Source: AP-15 sp036404275 (GTDB lineage Bacteria; Pseudomonadota; Alphaproteobacteria; ATCC43930; CGMCC-115725). From it: a stretch of 25,136 nt of DNA. Numbering within the stretch: position 1 is the stretch's first letter; the number at the start of each line of letters is the position of its first letter. The notes beneath the pieces were generated by a model. It ran no database searches. It saw nothing but the letters and a program-made list of their open reading frames with translations, and was not told where the DNA came from. Position numbers and translations under genes: made by a program. Shown here one piece after another: positions 22,892-25,136 of the stretch. The stretch covers positions 1 to 25,136 of the forward strand of contig DASXAM010000062.1 of the NCBI GenBank assembly GCA_036404275.1, written 5' to 3'.

Positions 22892-25045
22892 GTGAGATCG
22901 AATCTTAGGCAAGCCGAAGAATCCACCGCTCCTGCCTATGCGGCCGGGTGGGTCCCGCGGGCGTTACCAAGAATCTATCTAGTTGGCACTATGCGGGCCA
23001 TTGCACCGGGCGGTGCCGATTTTTTGCCGCGTGGGCGCAAGACACGCGCCTTATTGGCCTGCCTGTGCCTCGCGCAAGGAGAACGCGTCTCGCGCAGTCG
23101 TCTTATCGGCTTGCTATGGGACCGCTCCGCCGATGCGCAAGCGCGGATGAGCTTGCGCCAATCGCTGTCAGAGCTCAACAGCATCGTCAACCGTCACGTT
23201 CCCGGGCTCGTTGACATCGGTCGCGACAGCGTTCAGCTCGATGTACGGAAATGCTGGGTCGATGCCTTGGCAATCCTCGAGGCGGGGGCCGATGCGACCG
23301 TAGACAGCGGCAATCTCGTCCAGCCTTACAGCGAACGCCTCCTCGAAGATCTCGACGGGATAACCGCCTCCTTCGATCAGTGGCTCGTTGCCGAACGAAC
23401 GCGCTTTGAGGATCGTGTACGGAAAATACTCGAGGCGGAGCTCGAGCGGCTAACCGAACAGAACGCCCGACCGGAATTGCGTGCCGCTGCAGCGCGCAGA
23501 CTTATCGACTTCGAACCGACGCATGAGGGCGCGGTGCGAAGTTTGATGAAGGTCTTTGCCCAAATGGGGGACCGCGCCCAGGCGGTGCGCGAGTTCGAGC
23601 GCTGCCGGCAGGTGCTGGAGCGGATGCTCGACCTGCCGCCTTCCAAGGAGACCGTCGCCGTCTACGAGGCCATACGGGTCGAAGCGCCCGAGCTCGCTAC
23701 TCCGGCGGCTCCCGACGGGCCAGAATTGCCGCCGAGCGAGGTATGGGATTCCGGGTCGCCCCGGCCTTCTCCGGTCACCTGGGAGATCAAGAGACAGGGT
23801 GACGCCGCCTTTTTTGCCACTTCTCCGGCCGGGCACGACCCCAAGCACGGGCTCTCGATCGCAGTGCTGCCTTTTCGCAACCTTACCGACGATTCGGCGC
23901 ATCACTTCGTGGCCGAAGGGTTGGTCGAGGATCTGATCGAGGCGTTGTCTCGTGTCCCGAATTTTTTTGTCATCTCCCGATTATCGACATTGGCTTTTCG
24001 AAACCAGGATCGCCACCCGCGCGAGATCGGCAACGTACTGGGGGTCCGATATGTCATCTCGGGTAGCCTGCGGGTCCTCGAAGATCGCTTGCGCTTGACG
24101 ATCGAGCTGACCGATGCGCAGCAGGGTGCTGCGCTGTGGCTGTCGAAGTTCGACGAGCGCTTTTCCGATCTCTTCGAGGTTCAGGACCGCTTGTGCGAAA
24201 CGATCGTCGGCAAGATCGCGCCCTACCTCCATGCGGCCGAATTGAACAGGATCCGTGTCAAGCGGCCTGACAGCCTCGAGGCCTATGAGCTGTTTCTGCG
24301 CGCGCAAGAGAATATGCACAACTCTTCGCGCGCGGTGTTCGAGACGTCGCAAGCTTTGTTCGACGCGGCGCTCGCGAAGGAGCCACACTATGCCGCCGCT
24401 CTTGCCTGGCGGGCTTACTGGCATGTGCTGCGCGTCGGGCAGGGATGGTCGCCCGACCCGGCGCATGACGCGGCGCAGGCCGACCATTTCGCACGCGCGG
24501 CCATCGAGTGCAATAGTATGGAAGCAATGGCGCTCGCCGTTCACGGGCAGGTTGCGTCCTATCTCTATAAGGACTTCGATCTCGCCTTCCGCCGCTTCGA
24601 GGCGGCGCTGCGGATCAACGCCAATGCCGCGCCGGCCTGGATGTGGAGCGCAGCGGCGCACGCCTGGATGGGCAATGGCCCTCGGGCCATTGAAGAGATC
24701 AACAAGGCGATGGCGCTGTCGCCCTATGACCCTCTCATGTACGCCTATAACGCCTACGCCTCGATTGCGTATCTCGTCGATAGCCAGCACGAACGCGCGG
24801 TCGAATACGCTCTGCGCTCGTTACGGGAGAACCGGACCTACACGGCGGCGCATCGGCTGCTCGTAATCGCGCTGGCGCTGGCCGGTCGGGAGCATGAGGC
24901 CCGGTCAGCGGCCCGCCGGTTGCTGGAGCTCGAGCCCGGGCTGACGGTGATGAGCTTTCGGCGACGCTATCCGGGCAGCGGCAGTTCGCACGCGGACCTC
25001 TTCTGCGATGCCCTCGCCAAGGCCGGAATCCCTGTTTCTGGTTAG
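22892..25045 (+). CDS. SARP-like regulator: winged helix + BTAD + TolB-like domain + TPR repeats
   Basis: This 717-residue protein starts at GTG 22892, with AAGGGCGG just upstream. A TTG at 22850 adds 14 Cys-rich residues and is less likely. An OmpR-type winged helix starts near RIYLVG (about residues 28-90; RKTRALLACLCLAQGERVSR, then LIGLLWDR). A bacterial transcriptional activation (BTAD) helical domain extends to about residue 250, ending in VREFERCRQVLERMLDLPPS. From about residue 320 there is the TolB-like module often found in class III cyclase-linked regulators (LSIAVLPFRNLTDD, VRYVISGSLRV), and residues 450-700 are TPR-like helices. It probably binds DNA in the cytoplasm and senses a partner through the C-terminal half. 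No cyclase catalytic domain is present. Its targets are unknown; the exported amidohydrolase lies just upstream. Confidence 0.85.
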   Translation: MRSNLRQAEESTAPAYAAGWVPRALPRIYLVGTMRAIAPGGADFLPRGRKTRALLACLCLAQGERVSRSRLIGLLWDRSADAQARMSLRQSLSELNSIVNRHVPGLVDIGRDSVQLDVRKCWVDALAILEAGADATVDSGNLVQPYSERLLEDLDGITASFDQWLVAERTRFEDRVRKILEAELERLTEQNARPELRAAAARRLIDFEPTHEGAVRSLMKVFAQMGDRAQAVREFERCRQVLERMLDLPPSKETVAVYEAIRVEAPELATPAAPDGPELPPSEVWDSGSPRPSPVTWEIKRQGDAAFFATSPAGHDPKHGLSIAVLPFRNLTDDSAHHFVAEGLVEDLIEALSRVPNFFVISRLSTLAFRNQDRHPREIGNVLGVRYVISGSLRVLEDRLRLTIELTDAQQGAALWLSKFDERFSDLFEVQDRLCETIVGKIAPYLHAAELNRIRVKRPDSLEAYELFLRAQENMHNSSRAVFETSQALFDAALAKEPHYAAALAWRAYWHVLRVGQGWSPDPAHDAAQADHFARAAIECNSMEAMALAVHGQVASYLYKDFDLAFRRFEAALRINANAAPAWMWSAAAHAWMGNGPRAIEEINKAMALSPYDPLMYAYNAYASIAYLVDSQHERAVEYALRSLRENRTYTAAHRLLVIALALAGREHEARSAARRLLELEPGLTVMSFRRRYPGSGSSHADLFCDALAKAGIPVSG

Positions 25046-25105
25046 TCCGCTATTCGGCGCACCAGACTCACCGACCTCCACCCTGGTTTAGCCGATCAGC
25101 GGACT
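25044..25105 (+). terminator. Long inverted repeat after the regulator gene, candidate terminator
   Basis: AGTCCGCTATTCGGC (25044-25058) overlaps the stop codon and pairs with GCCGATCAGCGGACT (25091-25105) with 13 of 15 positions matched, around a 32-nt loop. No T-tract follows directly, so it would be an imperfect terminator or a 3' stabilising structure. The remainder of the tail to 25136 holds nothing I can identify. Confidence 0.35.
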
Positions 25106-25136
25106 CGTCGCTTCGCAGCGTGCGCCTTTCTCCAGT

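Overview
The window is GC-rich, gene-dense DNA with strong Shine-Dalgarno sites. It looks like an alphaproteobacterial chromosome, perhaps Rhodospirillales or Hyphomicrobiales. That placement is an inference from an alphaproteobacterial-type HAD-IIA hydrolase, an E1 dehydrogenase/transketolase-like C-terminus, a BTAD/TolB-like/TPR regulator of a kind common in that class, and Tat-exported family-5 solute-binding proteins. No RNA gene, insertion sequence or CRISPR array was seen.

Left flank (1-2954, plus strand): the tail of a transketolase/pyruvate-dehydrogenase-E1-like gene, an orphan ATP-grasp ligase and an uncharacterised protein that may have a catalase-like fold.

Centre (2960-17656, minus strand): about 14.7 kb that reads as one transcription unit. 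In transcript order it encodes six consecutive paralogous family-5 (peptide/nickel/opine type) substrate-binding proteins, called SBP6 to SBP1 here. They are followed by one DppB-type permease, one DppC-type permease, two ABC ATPases (DppD and DppF type) and an alpha/beta hydrolase whose nucleophile-elbow residue is Lys instead of Ser. All six binding proteins carry a twin-arginine signal, and short hairpins lie in most of the spacers between them. The simplest reading is one import channel served by six receptors of different specificity. This array is the most unusual feature of the window.

Right flank (17657-25136): an intergenic region from which the transporter operon and an orphan alpha/alpha-toroid protein are transcribed divergently. 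Next come a solitary LivF-type ATPase (minus), a HAD-IIA phosphatase-like protein (minus), a small uncharacterised protein with an inverted repeat upstream, and an exported metal-dependent amidohydrolase. After a three-armed, mutually exclusive hairpin segment and a possible promoter comes a large regulator with winged-helix/BTAD, TolB-like and TPR regions.

All assignments come from reading motifs and gene order. No database search or alignment was run.
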